From Zychaea mexicana (Eukaryota > Mucoromycota > Mucoromycetes > Mucorales > Lichtheimiaceae), in the NCBI RefSeq assembly GCF_025766255.1, contig NW_026516671.1:62001-126000 (forward strand): a DNA stretch of 64,000 nucleotides, given 5' to 3'. A program made the position numbers and the translations under genes. How positions within the stretch are numbered: the stretch's first letter is position 1; each line of letters opens with the position of its first letter. Under the pieces are notes generated by a model that did not search any database, had not been told where the DNA came from, and saw only the letters and a list, made by a program, of their open reading frames with translations. This document shows positions 37,390 through 50,535 of the stretch, in pieces.

Positions 37390-40300
37390 CTTTTGGGTTC
37401 AGTGTATTAGAAGCGGAAGGAAGGGGTATATGTAAATGGTAGTGTTGGAAAAGAACAAAGAGAGGGCTTGATAGCGAGCCAAGACAGTTATGTCGCATTT
37501 CCTATTGCGTTCTTTCAATCTTTGGATGAAAACGGCTAGTCTGACTCTGCAAGATGAAAGATGATACGCCCTGTGTCTGGTTGGACCTGATATTATTTGC
37601 CCTGTCAATCCCCTTGTTCCTAACCTCTTTCTTTGTGATTCACATAGTTACCATGACAAATACCGATATTAAGTTCCAACGCTGCCATTTCGCTTTACGA
37701 ACAATACTCTTTCCAATCTCTTGTATAGTATAATTCTTTTCTGAGTTTTATATCTTAACGCAGCAGCATGATTTGTTCTGGAACTTATTTTACATAGCTA
37801 TGAAGAACAGGAGGCTAAACTCGCATGAAACGTATACATACTAATATGGCTCGCATATAAGGAACTGATATGAATAACACAGTATTTGAATTGAGAGCGC
37901 GTAGTGATAACAGCCATTATAATCAACGACTGATATTCCAGGTTTCTTCTCTTTCCGCCTCCTTCTTTCAATGCGTTAAAGCAAGTTATAATCCACTAAA
38001 TATACGTAGCGTAATAAGATACCTTCACTGCGGGGTAGTAGCGTATACTTCACCAAATGAGGGGATAACCCCTTGGAGTATTGCTCATTCGAGTTTTGCA
38101 TGCTGTGATATTCTTACAAGTGATATCGAATTATAACCACGATGTCATAATACTCTTCATTGTATTATGGCGCTAGCACCGATCAAACGGTCATTATCAT
38201 TGCGGTGAGTCACTGATATCCGACAGTAGATGCTTAAGCTACTTAAAGAAAATTGTCGTCGTTTTCGACAGATCTTTCATTGAAACGTATGGTCTATTTG
38301 GATCTTGGCTGGACCCTTCTGGTTACTATTTATCCAAGTCGTGTAAAGCAAATCGTCATGCTCAACAGGAGATCTTTTAATGACCCTTTCTTGGTGCGTC
38401 TTAGGTTGGATTGCGTGTCTAATTTACATAAGGTAAAAAATATAGTCACTTTTCTTAACTGGATATGTAAGCGATCCATACAGTATAAAAGAAATGTTGG
38501 ACATCTAGCAAGGAGCGCTATTCGCGAAAAGAAAGAAGAGACCATAACATTGCAAATTGATCCATTTTATGCACGTACTGCATACAGTATATACACACTC
38601 TTGCGGTGAAGTATCTACTTCTTTGTTATGTGTACTGTATAATAGAACTTCTCAATCATAGCGGTGGTCTCAAACTGAGCTGAAACGGGAACGATAAAGG
38701 ACTGTAACTGCTTTTTAATGTTACCGACAATTTTTATTTCCTCTGTTAGGTTTAAAGATTGTGTTTTGCTAATTACATAAGGCTAAATGGACCGGTGACT
38801 ATGTGTATGCGGTCACTTCTTTGAGATACAGATGTAGAGAAAGAAATACTGGCTTGCTTTACGCTCATTGATGCAAAACTCGGTCAACCACAAAGGTTCT
38901 GAGTCACGTCTTATAATGGGTGAAGCCGTTCGCTCTTGCAATTTGTAATTGTTCAAGCGTAGAACCATGCTCTTTTTGGACAACACGGTGTGTTGTCTTA
39001 TCGCTTTTGTCTACTTCTTATGGTCCCAAATTGGCAACTACTCAGAAATACTGTTTGCCAAAGGGATTTACACCGCACATGCCTATACTGTATGTAGCTA
39101 ACAAAGTTATACGAAGCTTCGTATAATCCATTGAGGTCAATAACACCTTTTTCATCCGGGATCTCACAACCCGAGCCTTTTCCGCTTTCTTCTCGTCTTT
39201 TTGCAAACGGCTGAGTGAGAACCATCGGCGCCAATAAAGTACTTTCGGTTTACTTTTGTTTCTTAGCCTGTCACAGACAGTATGCTTAATAAGTATTGCT
39301 TCGACGCGGCCCTCGCCTTGTAAATTTTCGATCAGTTGAGTGTGCCAGGCAATACAATCCGAACCCACCAATCGACTCATTACCGTTTCTCTTATCTCTT
39401 GTGGAACACACATGTCATTTGAGAAAGCTCTTGTCACCGTTCACATCACATTGTGCCAGCCCGTATGTGAAAAGAGTCTGCACACGTTATTGCAGTTAGC
39501 AATTATTTGAGCAACCTTCGATCCTGTTGGTAATCTGCAAATAACACAATTGATACAACCATTCCAACAGCTCGACTTGAAGATTATTGTAGAAAGATTC
39601 TGAATTACTGTAGACAGAAATACAGATTCGTCCCCATACGCTCTGTTTTTTTCGCCTTACAATACAAATGTGAACACAAATTTTATTAAACTTGATCTGG
39701 TATTGTCCCACTCGAACAGTCGTATGTGGTGTTGGCTATTATTGAGTTTTTAGTTTCTATACACATTTGTTCGTTGCCTTTGTTGTCACCCCTTACTGCT
39801 GCTACCTGTGTCAGTGAACTCGCTGATACATCATTGGCTTGAGGTCTTTGTTTAGCTCCGTGCCACCACCACACAGAAGAGTTGGATTCGGATCACATTT
39901 ACGCTAATTTGAAGTGCCCTTGTTGTCGCTCGCATTTGCTATTAACTAAGCAATGCTGTCAACTTCGTGTATCGTTTTGGCAGATATCGATTGTCGGCAA
40001 TAGCAGTTCTTTGACAGTTGCTGTTGCTCAGGTTTGCTCCTTGACCTGTTTTTGCTGTCACCACGATAGAGATAGACGAGCTTCACCAATTTGATGTTGT
40101 CGCTTGGCGTTTTGTTGCTATACGTATATAGAGATACATATATCGGAGTCATTGTAGTGTCTCTGTTTACTCAGAAAGACGTACGTGTTGTGATCCGATG
40201 CCAATATCGTCGAACCTAATGATAGTGTCCCCTCATTATAATAATGGCTTGCTGTTTATCGCCTCTTCTTATATTTGGTTGTCACCACACTCGGAGCCAC

Positions 40301-41600
40301 ATATTAATTGAATGATAAACCTGTTTCTTCGTAGATTGAGAGCCGTTTGTCCATGGTTTTTTGCTCATCGCCATAACGGCGCACGCATATCATAAAGTTT
40401 GTTTTGCCAGTAAAATGGCGTTGACCAGCTTGTAATGTTGCTAGCTGTGCTATTATCAGCCTTCCAGATTTTCGACCCATCCCCGATTGCCACCATATTA
40501 AATCTTGCTTCCTTCTTTTTGAGCTGTGGTTGTCATGAGCCTTCGTTGTTCTGTTGTCATTGCATTAAATTGACTAGATGAAGAGTCGCTCAAAATGTTG
40601 TCATATGCCTGCAACTGCAATTATTGCCACCGTGTTCAAACGTCGTTGATGCCGATGCAATTCATTTTGTTGAATTGCCGTTGTCAAATGAGTAAACACT
40701 GTTTTGTAATTACAAGCAGTGTGAATACATCCACTCGATTTGACGTTGATTTATTTGAGCAGTTGCCGTTTGCACTGTTGCCAATTCTTCCCCGCTTACG
40801 TACGTTTCGCTTTGCTGTCTCCATATTGGAAGCTGCTAACGCTGACGTTGCCTTTAGCTATAGATATGTTGTTTTGTGCAGGCTTCTACTGCCTTGCGTA
40901 ACTTGATGGTCTGATACATCACATTGGATCGTTATCCGCGTTGATATCTTGTCGTCGCTACAATATCCTGCTATTTGCTGTTACTACGATCTGCGATGAT
41001 GATACTCGTTGATTTTATCATGATCTCCTGTTGAGACGCAACCTTTGATGTTGCACGTAGTTAATAGCCACAGTAAAGTTCGAAGACGACGACGGGTACT
41101 GTCCGCTTCTCGATAACTTGTAGGTGATCACACAAATTAAACCCGTGGAGATTCTTTGGTGGATATTGGTCCGTAGTTGTTTCGGTGTACAATAATTGGT
41201 ACGACGTTGATACATATTGCTGTTTTGTCTGCTCGAATTAAGCAGTGCCAAAATCTAACCACCACAACTTGCGGTTGGTCGGTCAGTGATATGCGTGTGC
41301 CTCGAAGATAGATATCAGTGTAAGCTTGAAGAGATTCGTCGTCATATCGCCATAAATACAGTAGTAGCTAAATATGTGCCTTCTTGATTTATATAACAGA
41401 CGTTCATGCTTGTAAACCAACGTCTTGGGAGCGCACATGGCTGTAGTTGTTTGAGACCGGCAACGTAAAGTGAAAAGTTCGCCCAACATTGACAGATAAG
41501 GGGTCCGTTTTGACAAGAGAGCGATCAAGCCAAAGACGGGATTCTGGCAATCCTCGAATCGAAACCAAGTACAGTACTCGTCTAGCTAAGATTTGACGCT
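37390..41600. other. Gene-poor 4.2-kb region
   Basis: No identifiable gene. It contains a minus-strand coding-like relic near 38.9-39.4 kb (listed separately) and a 20-bp perfect palindrome at about 39106-39125 with AAGCTT at its centre. The section 39.9-41.3 kb is T/G-rich with many short open frames and no recognisable domain. Confidence 0.45.
38908..39437 (-). pseudogene. Unidentified coding relic
   Basis: The minus strand reads protein-like over about 130 residues from 39437 (VMSRLVGSDCIAWHTQLIE, then VLYWRRWFSLSRLQKDEKK). A second stretch about 39008-38908 reads THRVVQKEHGSTLEQLQIAR. The two are in different frames and separated by stops, without a clear intron. It may be a decayed single-copy gene or transposon piece. 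No family recognised. Confidence 0.35.
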
Positions 41601-42850
41601 ATCGATAGCAGTATAACCGCCATAACTGCTTGTCATTCATAAAGACCACACGGAGCGACGTGATCAAGCCAAAGAGGGTATTCTCGCAAACCCGGATTTT
41701 TTACTCGGCTAGCCTGGAAAGCTGAAGCTTCCCCATCGCGGCGTACCACCACACCGCACGCCAGACACCCCGCCCGGACACCCCCTTCAGGAATCCCCAA
41801 GGCAAAGGTGAAGGATTGAGGTTGGACCAACATGGCAGCGACACTGACTACAACGGTGGGGAACCCAGGATATGAAAGGGCGAGGATAGCTCTGTTTGAG
41901 CTTTCGGTCGCGGGGATTGAGGGAACAACACTGCTCTGGTTGCAAGGGCTTCTGCAGATACACCATCCACATGAGCTGGAACTGACTGGTATGACAACGG
42001 AAAGGAATAAATTCCTAATAACTGGCCTCTCTTCGCCTTCTTCACATCCCATCCGAGGTGAATGCGATACGAAGAAGGTGATAAGGAAATGAAAAAGGAT
42101 ATATCAGTTAGTAAGCCTCTTCTTGTAAAGATCGTCGTAGGTATCAAAGAAAGCATAGTACGTGCCGTAATTATACAAGCTCGGCGTCTTGGGTTGTCAT
42201 TTGCTGTCAAGAAGAACCGCCGCTGTACATGTGCCTCGATGGTATATTCCTGCTGCCTACACAACCAGAGCATTGCTCCCCTCCCCACCACCGGCTCTAC
42301 CATCATCGCTATCCCCGTGTGTCCCCCAAACCCCTTCACCCCCGGTGGCTGTAGCCAGTGCCACCGCCAATGCCAGTGTCAACCCCAACCCTTACCTCCT
42401 TTACCTTGACGAAACCATCCACCGATATGTCCGGGCCGCACCCCATCGCCTGACGAAGGCGGAGACCGCCAGACACCCGCGAGCGCCGTGGCCGTACCAC
42501 GTCTGTAGATGTTACTCGGTTTCATCAGTATATCATTTTTGGCGTGATAGCAGTATAATATCATTCTTTAATCACTTGCGGCAACCACAACCCAGCCAAG
42601 CCGCCGTTTGCAACGAGCGCGCACCCAAAATGCGCCCAAACAAGGCCCAAAGGGCCAACACACCACAAAGGAACACCGAGAAAACCGGAAGAGAAGGAAC
42701 CAGAGGAGGGCGGAAAAAAAAAGCGGATACGGATGGGAGAGAAACGAGAACAGCGGAAAAGAAGACAGGAGGACCTATTCAAATCGACAGCAATGTTAAT
42801 ATTAGCCTTGTTTGTGTACACGTAAAAACAGCGCCCTCAGCTTACCAATA
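41600..42850. other. GC- and C-rich island with several long open frames
   Basis: This stretch is much richer in C and G than its neighbours and has long open frames on both strands. Examples are a 139-residue minus frame (41633-42052), an 86-residue plus frame from the ATG at 41832 (MAATLTTTVGNPGYERARIA) and a 220-residue plus frame (42189-42851) with LYLDETIHRYVRAAPHRL. A degenerate direct repeat containing GATCAAGCCAAAGA occurs at about 41523 and 41659. I recognise no family, and which strand codes is unclear. Composition suggests a captured or transposon-derived segment, but this is inference. Confidence 0.35.
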
Positions 42851-43899
42851 ATCACAGAGATTTTTTTGTGGGCTATAAGTTCGAATGGGAGAAACTCTGT
42901 CAATGATCGCGTGCAAAAAAACAAGTGGCGCATATGAGATACTTACTTTTCAAAGAGATTTTTAACTTTTTTTTGGGTCTACAATAGAAGTTAAAATAGT
43001 AAAGTTAGCTTCTAATGGTCCCATGAGGAATAGCCGGTGGCCTGGTTGTAGCTGTTGCTTACAGAAGTCTTCGTAAAATAATACGGGATGGAAAGCAGGT
43101 AAAGAAAAAAAACGGAGGAAGAAGTTAAAAAAAATGGTATATATTGGATGAATTTCCTTTTCCGGGTTATCGACTTTTTGACCTTTCTTTTTGGAACCAA
43201 CGATAGTGATGACGCTCTAAGCAACGCGTTAGATACAGTATCTAGGAGATAAAGTGGCCAGAAGGTCTCCGAGCTCTGCAACTCACACTAGTGACCTCCC
43301 TGTACCGGTACGACTTGATCGCTTCTCGCCACCCTCGACTTAAATACCGAGATGGCTGAGCCAAAACACTTTGGAAATAGCCACGCACAAAGACGAGATT
43401 AGTGTGTGCATTTAGCCTGGAACGTGCACATTGCAAAGGGAAATGTCAGGTTAAATGCCATTGCCTTGGTGAGATGAGCGACGCGTTTCTCCGCGTACCC
43501 AGTGTGCTTGTGTAAGATGGTAAGACCTGGGTGGGCACGTGATGCTGTCAACTCTTTATCTTTTTCCTTTTTTGGGGAATCGGCTGATCAACTATAGAAT
43601 CACTGCAAAGTAATACTCTCTGCTCACTTATTCAGTCTTGGGAGCATAAAAGTAGTTACTACTCCCAACAGCGCAAACTAACAAAGATACGTGCTGGCCC
43701 TGTAACGAAAGTGACAACGACAAGCAAAGTGACAGACAGAGACGTGGTGAACAAGTCGAACAATAACAATAGATTGACCGTCTCCTGAGAGAGTGCGTGT
43801 GTAACCCGAATGGTTTTTGTGTAACCCCAGAAAGACATAAAAAGGCCCAAGTAACTTTTCCCTTTTTTTTCCCTCATTCCTTCTTTCGCTACATTCAAG
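42851..43899. other. Spacer before the Ser-rich gene
   Basis: No gene recognised in about 1 kb. The last 100 bp before 43900 contain a TATA-like CATAAAAAGG at about 43836 and a long CTTTTTTTTTCCCTC-type pyrimidine tract, which look like a promoter for the downstream ORF. Confidence 0.45.
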
Positions 43900-44295
43900 A
43901 TGAAATTCATTACAAAGGTCAGTGGAAACGAGTACATAAGCAAATTGATCACAAAGATCAAAATAGGCCGGGGCGGCCGTGTCAAGAAAGTGACAGTGAC
44001 TGCGAAGAGTCGCCGCCGCCATCGCCGTAACGCAACCACCACCGCCACTAGCACCAACAGCACCGCCACTAGCACCAACAGCACCGTCACTAGCGCCAGC
44101 AGCAGCAGCAGCAGCAGTAGCAGCAGTAGCAGTAGCAAGAGCAGTAACAGTAGCAGTGCCAGTAGCTATAGCAAGAGCAGCAGCAACAGCGATGATGAAG
44201 AAGAACAAGAAGCAGCAGCAGCACCGGTGGACGTCTCTCAGGTGGAGAGAATGGAGAACGTTGGTGCCTGGCTTTCAGGCATCGTCGCGATGTAA
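43900..44295 (+). CDS. Small Ser/Thr-rich low-complexity protein
   Basis: Intron-less frame of 131 codons. Residues 1-33 (MKFITKVSGNEYISKLITKI onward) are basic and hydrophobic, followed by an Arg cluster (KSRRRHRRN). Then come TNSTATSTNST repeats and a run of about 40 mostly serine residues encoded by AGC/AGT, an acidic patch (NSDDEEEQEAAAA) and a short end VDVSQVERMENVGAWLSGIV. A promoter-like pyrimidine tract precedes the ATG, and AATAAA-like ATAATAAATT follows at about 44380. Mixed AGC/AGT codon use argues against a pure microsatellite. The SR-like composition is reminiscent of nucleolar or RNA-binding low-complexity proteins, but no function can be assigned. It may be non-coding. Confidence 0.45.
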   Translation: MKFITKVSGNEYISKLITKIKIGRGGRVKKVTVTAKSRRRHRRNATTTATSTNSTATSTNSTVTSASSSSSSSSSSSSSKSSNSSSASSYSKSSSNSDDEEEQEAAAAPVDVSQVERMENVGAWLSGIVAM

Positions 44296-46338
44296 GCTGC
44301 GTCTTTCCTGTCCCAAGTCTCCCTCTCCCCAACACTTTTCATACATAGTCTTTTCTTCCGCATCTCCCCTTTCCTAGTATTATAATAAATTACCATTCAA
44401 AAAAGCTCTCAGCTTTATGCTGTGAGAAAATTGAAAATCATCATCGTTTTAATTTGTTTTTACTGCACAAGCGTGTGTCTTGTGTGCACGTATCAGTAAA
44501 TCATGCTGTTGTTGTTTGTTGATGGCGCACTATGCATTCTCAGTCATTGCAAAAAGAATCAAGTTATGTTCTTGCTGAACTTCCATGTAATGTCGCACTC
44601 TAGATGTCGTACAACGGAAGTCATGCTCGTTTGCAAACGTGTCTGTGTCATAAATGCGTGCCCTTGATGATGATGCTTACGATATGTGATATTAGGTAAG
44701 CTGATCCAATCAGGGCCTACATACCATATGTGGGATACATGCCACTGCATTTTTTGCTTCGAGAAAAGATTATGAATAAAGGAAGTATGAGCTAGCAGCA
44801 GCAAAAGCTTAAGATCTACTCGATTGATAATGACGTTGACAACCATCGCAAGAAGTGCTGACAGCAGAAAAACATAGTTCGCTTGGACGCTAGACATTAA
44901 TACGTATTATGCAGCAGGAACACTTTCACCTTTCCCTTATTACTACAACCACAATGAGCTTGTCTATCTTCAGGCCTTCTCCAGCTGTTTGACGAAGCTT
45001 TCATGGCATGCTGAGGGCTTCTCCTACATATACTTTGCTGTTGATACTTTTTTATAGTAAAAGTGAATAGTCGTTGTTATAGCTGCCAACAGGAGGATGA
45101 CTTAAGCAGTCCATCTCCCTGAGGATTCGGTTTAACGCCGTCTTCCCTTTATTAAAGAGCAGCACTTTGGGAGAATGATGATAAGATAAATTGAATAATC
45201 ATGATAATACTAGATTGTGGCATTTTGCTTTTCGGTGTAAAGCTTAGAGTGTATACACAACCTATAGAAAAGTGACGAGTTAGCCTGCAGACCATAATAA
45301 TTCGCGGTCAATCCACGTTGTTAAATATAAAGAGATGAAAAGGCCGCTTTCTTTTCGTGCTTAGAGTGCTTGCCCAAATGATTAACGACCACATGTCCGG
45401 GGGATTAATGTGCCGGTGGCTTCAATGTCATAAAGGGCGGGAAGCATAAAAGCTACATAGTAAATTACATGGTGATAAAGTTAAATTCTGATATGAGAAT
45501 GGATAGCATGGATGGCGGCCTGAGATACCTATTTAGGGATGAAAGTGTGGGAGTTGGAAATATGTTCCCATTGGGGCACACTGGATGGCGAGTAGGATAT
45601 GTATATGAAAGTTATGTGCCATGGAAGATGGGTTATACGGTTTAATACCAGTGGTAATGAAGGATAGTATTGCATCTAAATTGGGATCTGGTGCATAAAG
45701 TACTGACAGACGGTGATTCATATGGTGCACTGGTTTAACCAATGCGAAATATATTTGTCAATCCCTTAGCCTTGAATACTACAAAGCTGCGTACACGTCC
45801 AACCTCGCCACATATTGCTCCGCTCAATGCAGCAGCAATGGGTAACTTTATGAAGAAACAGAAGGAAGACGAAACAAACATTCATTAAAGATTGCCCGAA
45901 AATAGACCTATGCAAAGCGAGATATATACGTGCTATGCATCAATAGATGGCACATGTATGTAAAAGATGATACTTTGAATAAGATCCTCGCATTTGTTGA
46001 AAGAGTTATTTTCGTACAACATGTGATGAAGGTGTATAAGATGCATACCACTGAAAAAATGTGCATCCTTTAAATATGACATATATATTTAGTATCAGGT
46101 ACAATTACAACATGGATGAACTAGCTATGAATATATGCATACAGTATAGCAATTCCCGACGAGCTACTCTAAGTGACACCGTCAGTACCTGAATCCGGGC
46201 TTTAGTCATGTTCTACGATCTTGCGGAATACCACCTGCCAACAGTTTAGTGATTACAAAACATAACGGAAGCCTGGGTGCTATAGATATAATTACAATCC
46301 AGTATAAAATTTAGTAAAGGGACATGTATGTTCAAAAT
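44296..46338. other. Intergenic, nothing recognised
   Basis: Two kb of AT-rich sequence with only short open frames. No domains, inverted repeats or tandem arrays were noticed. Confidence 0.5.
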
Positions 46339-48781
46339 CTAGTATGTCTTTTTTCTAAATACCTTTTCACCAAGCTCTGTTCCCTCACTAGCGATACGGT
46401 ACTCTTCCGGTGTCATGTTGTCCCGTTTCTTATTTATGCGATAAAGAGTGAACTTCATCATTAAAGCTGTTACAGCACATCCAGCCATCAAAACCAAGCA
46501 AGCCGTGTGACCTTTGATATACAACGGTGCATCATATGCCCTATAAACTTGGCCACTTGTAGAATAGTAGTATAATACAATCGTCTCAGTGATATGAAAG
46601 AAAGGGGAGTTAGTGCACGATCCTTGATAGTATCACTTACGAGATGGCTCCGCTCGTGTTGCCGAAACTTGTAACCAATGCAACTGCCACGTTGCGTCTT
46701 GTGTGCCCGCCGAAATTGTTTGAAAACCACGATGTCATTGGAGGAATTATACCAAAGGCTCCCATAGTGCCTATGATTGCCCCAATATATAGCGCAACGG
46801 AGCTGGTGCTGTGTAGTGTAATCATAAGAACGTAGCCAATGAGTGAAAAAATCGCAGAGAACGCCATATGAAATCCACGTTCACCGCGACGGTCAGCATC
46901 ATAAGCGTTCATGATACACCAAACAAATGCTATGATACACAATCATTAGAAGATATTGAATTGTTTTTTGAATCGAACGGTTGGAACTCCTCTCCGTCCG
47001 AGAAAAGGTTAATAGATGGCTCTTACCACAGGCATAAGGGGGAGATGACATTAATTGCGCTGTTAAATTCGTGTAGCCCATTCCATTCACGATGCTAGGC
47101 ATAAACATGCTGAAGCTGTAAACAGGAATGGCTGCACACAAATAAATGACTGAATATGCGTAAATCTTCCAATCGATAAAAGTAGAGCCGACTTGATGCC
47201 ACGAAAAATGTGTGTCTGTAGCCACACCAGCATCTCGCTTATTTCGCATCACAATAATTTCTCGCTCACGTTCGTTCAAGACTACAAGAGTATTAACAGA
47301 TCATAATTTTTAGTCGGAAGAGGCTGATAGGTAAAAAAAGGGACGATTAACGGTAAATCACTTTTTCATCCTGTGTACACTTACACCTTGCTGACTCGGG
47401 ATAGTCAGGTAGAACAAAATATGTGAGTACTCCAAGAAGCAAGGTCGGTATCGCTTCAATGATGAAAATCCACTGCCATCCCGAAAGACCTCGTAAACCT
47501 TCCATGTGCATGATACCGTAGGCCTCAAAATTTAAATAAAAAGGTCGTTCGCACAAGATATTAGACGTATAAGCATTATGACATTCGATAGAGTACTTCC
47601 AGTAACAGCATTACATACCAAAACGCCGCCGAATGCCTGATTGATTGCTTAGAGTTAATGATCGGTCCGAAAATTGTAAAATGTTCTTAATCTCATTTTC
47701 TGATAAAAAAAAACTTCGTGTACGAAAACAGGTACGTACCCCTGCAAGTGTTGAGCTTCCATAAAACAGTGCGATTCGCAATGCTTGCTGTCTTCTAGTG
47801 TACCACACCGAAAGGTAAAAAAGCACGCCCTTGAATTATTACCGACAGTAAATGATTTCACAAATTAGTATGTATGTATCATAGTTAATATGTTTATCGA
47901 CAATATGCAATTCGCAAGAAATAATTACAGGATACAATGCTGACTCAGCTACTCCAAGAAAGAAACGAGCGACCATTAGTTCCGGACCATTCCTGCATGC
48001 AGCCATTGCAGCCATTATAGCGCCCCAAATTATCATCTAAACAAATAGTATACATATTTAGTTCCAGTAGCAGCTGTGAGTATCAAATCTTCTTCATTCT
48101 AAAGCAGTAACTTACAATAATTGAAATCCATATTCTGGGACCTAGAACTTTCAACATTAAATTTGAAGGGACTTCAAACAAAACCTACATAATGATAGAG
48201 AAGTGATCAAGTCTAGTGAGCACACATTACAATCCAGAGTCACTCTTACTTCGAGCACGCAACAACCAGAAAAAATATAGAGCACTTTAATAAGCAATGA
48301 GAATGAAACTTACATAGCCGATAAAGAAGATTGATAAGGCCCAGTTGTATTGCGACTCCGTAATGTCTATATCCTCCATTAAGCCGGCAATCTTCGCATT
48401 GCCTATTATCATTCAAAAACCATATGTTTTGAGTTAGAGACATATAGTGAGCTTCATATATGAATATGATCAGTACATGTCTTGACACTATATATATTGT
48501 GTTTACATACCGATGTTAACACGATCCAAGTAAGAGCACAAGTAAAGCAGGGAGATGTACGGGATAATCCGGCGATCAAGCTTCCACATTAATCGTCTAA
48601 GCTCCTTCTCATCTGGCTCGATGAAATTATCCGATTTCCCATCCGACGAGCTGTTGCTCTTGGCAATAGCAGCTTCAACGTTATCAGCATGCTCAATTTG
48701 AGTGCCACTTGCTAACGCAGTTTTCTTTTCGTCGCTATAGTTGGTATGTTCACCAGTGTCTTTCCGAAAACGCGAAAACAT
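46339..48781 (-). CDS. MFS permease of the Dal5/allantoate (anion:cation symporter) family
   Basis: About ten exons encode roughly 500 aa with twelve predicted membrane helices. Exon 1 (48511-48781) starts MFSRFRKDTGEHTNYSDEKK, has a polar Ser/Asp-rich N-terminus and enters helix 1 at LDRRIIPYISLLYLCSYLDR with the VNIGNAKIAGL motif. Further exons give ESQYNWALSIFFIGY, VLFEVPSNLMLKVLGPRIW, ARFFLGVAESALYP, GVLFYLSVWYTRRQQALRIA, AFGGVLAYGIMHMEGL and LSGWQWIFIIEAIPTLLLGV. The last exons give YFVLPDYPESARFLNERERE, MTSWFSNNFGGHTRRNVAVA and a tail ending KVFRKKTY. The WYTRRQQALRIALFY and GWQWIFIIEA motifs are hallmarks of the Dal5-like family, which carries carboxylates, vitamins or allantoate. The substrate is not predictable. 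Internal exon borders are approximate. Confidence 0.92.
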
Positions 48782-50010
48782 GTTTACAAAAGAAAAGTGT
48801 TGATGCGAGCATTAGCAGCTAAACGCTATGCAGCAGCCTTTTATACTGTATGGCACAGATGATTGATGAACACCCACGCGACCTATTTTCGTAAATGTAA
48901 AACGGGAGATGTTGGAAACAAGCGTGGAACTCAGGTACAGTGGAATCAACAAACAGTAGAATATACAGATACGCATCCATTATTCGCACGGCTGCTGTTG
49001 TGGGTACCAATACACAAACAAGCTAAAATCATGGCCCATAGTAGAATAATCATTATCAGCGGCATTGAGAATACAAGATGGTGGTGCTAACACTGAAAGA
49101 ATTATGTTCCCATCGTGCTTGACATGTTACTTTTTCCGGAGACTTACTAGAGCAACCTTTCGGAGGAAAAAGCAAAGGATAGTATTTTGACGTAAACATG
49201 GTTGTAGGTGACATCTACCCTTAGGTATTGAGCTGTTATAGACATAAAATTTTTTAAAAAAAAAATAATAGTAAAAAGAGTACGCCATACGTCGAATTCC
49301 TATTTCATACATTCTTCCTCCCTTTCTCTATTTCATGCGTACCGGGGATACGGATATGATGAACGCAGTCCATAAAAAACCATTGACTCGAATTCTCACA
49401 CTATTGATGTTGATACGCTCTCTCTGATCGATTGGGCTTTATTGGAATGAAAGGAATACCGATAATTCTCGGCTATGGAATCGTGTGAGAGCGGAATTAT
49501 GTAAGGTGCGAACTGGGCTGCTTAGCAAACCTTTTCTAAAATATGACGGCTGAAAGTAGTTTATAGCAAGCAACGATATTGATCGTCAACTCCTAGATGT
49601 CTGGTTTTCTCGGTTGCAGATCTGCAGTGTGTAGTCACTCTATTATATACCAATTGGATCAGCCTTGAAGTTAGCAATTTTTTTATGATGAGTGATAAAA
49701 GTGTCCATCTCAAACCTTTTTACATTGCTACATATAACAGCAGAGGACTAAAGCGCTTAATTCCTAGTTTGCAATAGTTCTTTGTAATGAATTTTACGAT
49801 AGAGAACACTGGAACCAATAACCTTCTTTTTGTCATACGTTACCCAAGTTTTTCAAGGAGTCTGTCTCTTTCTTTTTTAATAATGCTGTCATCATTTTCA
49901 TACACAACACAGCGATATAATAAATGGATGCATCAATCATGCGTTTAACCACCAATATTTTTTTTAAAGAAATTAGAAAATGACACCAGCAACTGCATAG
50001 TAATAATATA
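48782..50010. other. Intergenic, nothing recognised
   Basis: About 1.2 kb upstream of the MFS gene. It likely holds that gene's promoter. No other gene or repeat seen. Confidence 0.5.
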
Positions 50011-50013
50011 TGT

Positions 50014-50535
50014 ATGTATATCCGGCATCTTTCAAGCACAAAACAGCTGCGTCAAAACGACTTTCAAGCGCAACACCAACAGCTCATTTCCTACGATCGT
50101 ACTTATGATGCTGGCCGATCTATCATCTATGCAAGCTCGCATCCGAAACCTCCAGTTAAAAATTTGTCACCCGTCTATGATACACTCTCTGCCTGTACCC
50201 AGCATGGCTAGATCATTTAAACTCTCGCTGCTTTGGAGTACGGAAAGCGACGACTATTGGAGGAAAACAACTACCACCAATCCTCTGCACCGACGATATC
50301 AGAAGCTCAAGAACGAGAACAACACGCCGAACGACGCAGTAGAATTAGCGATCTCCCAGAAGCGGCGGGATGAAGAACTTTCCCGTCGGCGCAGCTCGTT
50401 CAAAACCATTCGATGCCTCCGGCCCTCCAGGAACGTTGACCCCATATGGTGCACACACCTTATAATCCACAATTTTGAAATTTGTTTCAATTTCGAGTTT
50501 TCAGATTCCGCTTCTATATATGGTAGTTTTTAATC
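50014..50535 (+). pseudogene. Broken coding remnant, probably retroelement-derived
   Basis: One plus-strand frame reads KQLRQNDFQAQHQQLISYDR, then SSHPKPPVKNLSPVYDTLSA. It then meets two stops and continues in the same frame as LAALEYGKRRLLEENN and AQEREQHAERRSRISDLPEA. A further frame adds KNFPVGAARSKPFDASGPPG. Such same-frame continuity through stops shows a former coding region. It lies about 700 bp upstream of the LINE 3' remnant and may be part of the same element, but I cannot identify the domain. Confidence 0.45.

Noticed and set aside
39104..39127. Perfect 20-bp palindrome TTATACGAAGCTTCGTATAA resembling lox-type recombinase arms
   Set aside because: The half-sites resemble loxP arms, but there is no 8-bp spacer and the arms abut tail to tail, so it is not a lox site. 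A chance palindrome is most likely.
43659..44335. Leu-, Ala- and Cys-rich minus-strand ORFs opposite the Ser-rich gene
   Set aside because: They are antisense shadows of the AGC/AGT repeat.
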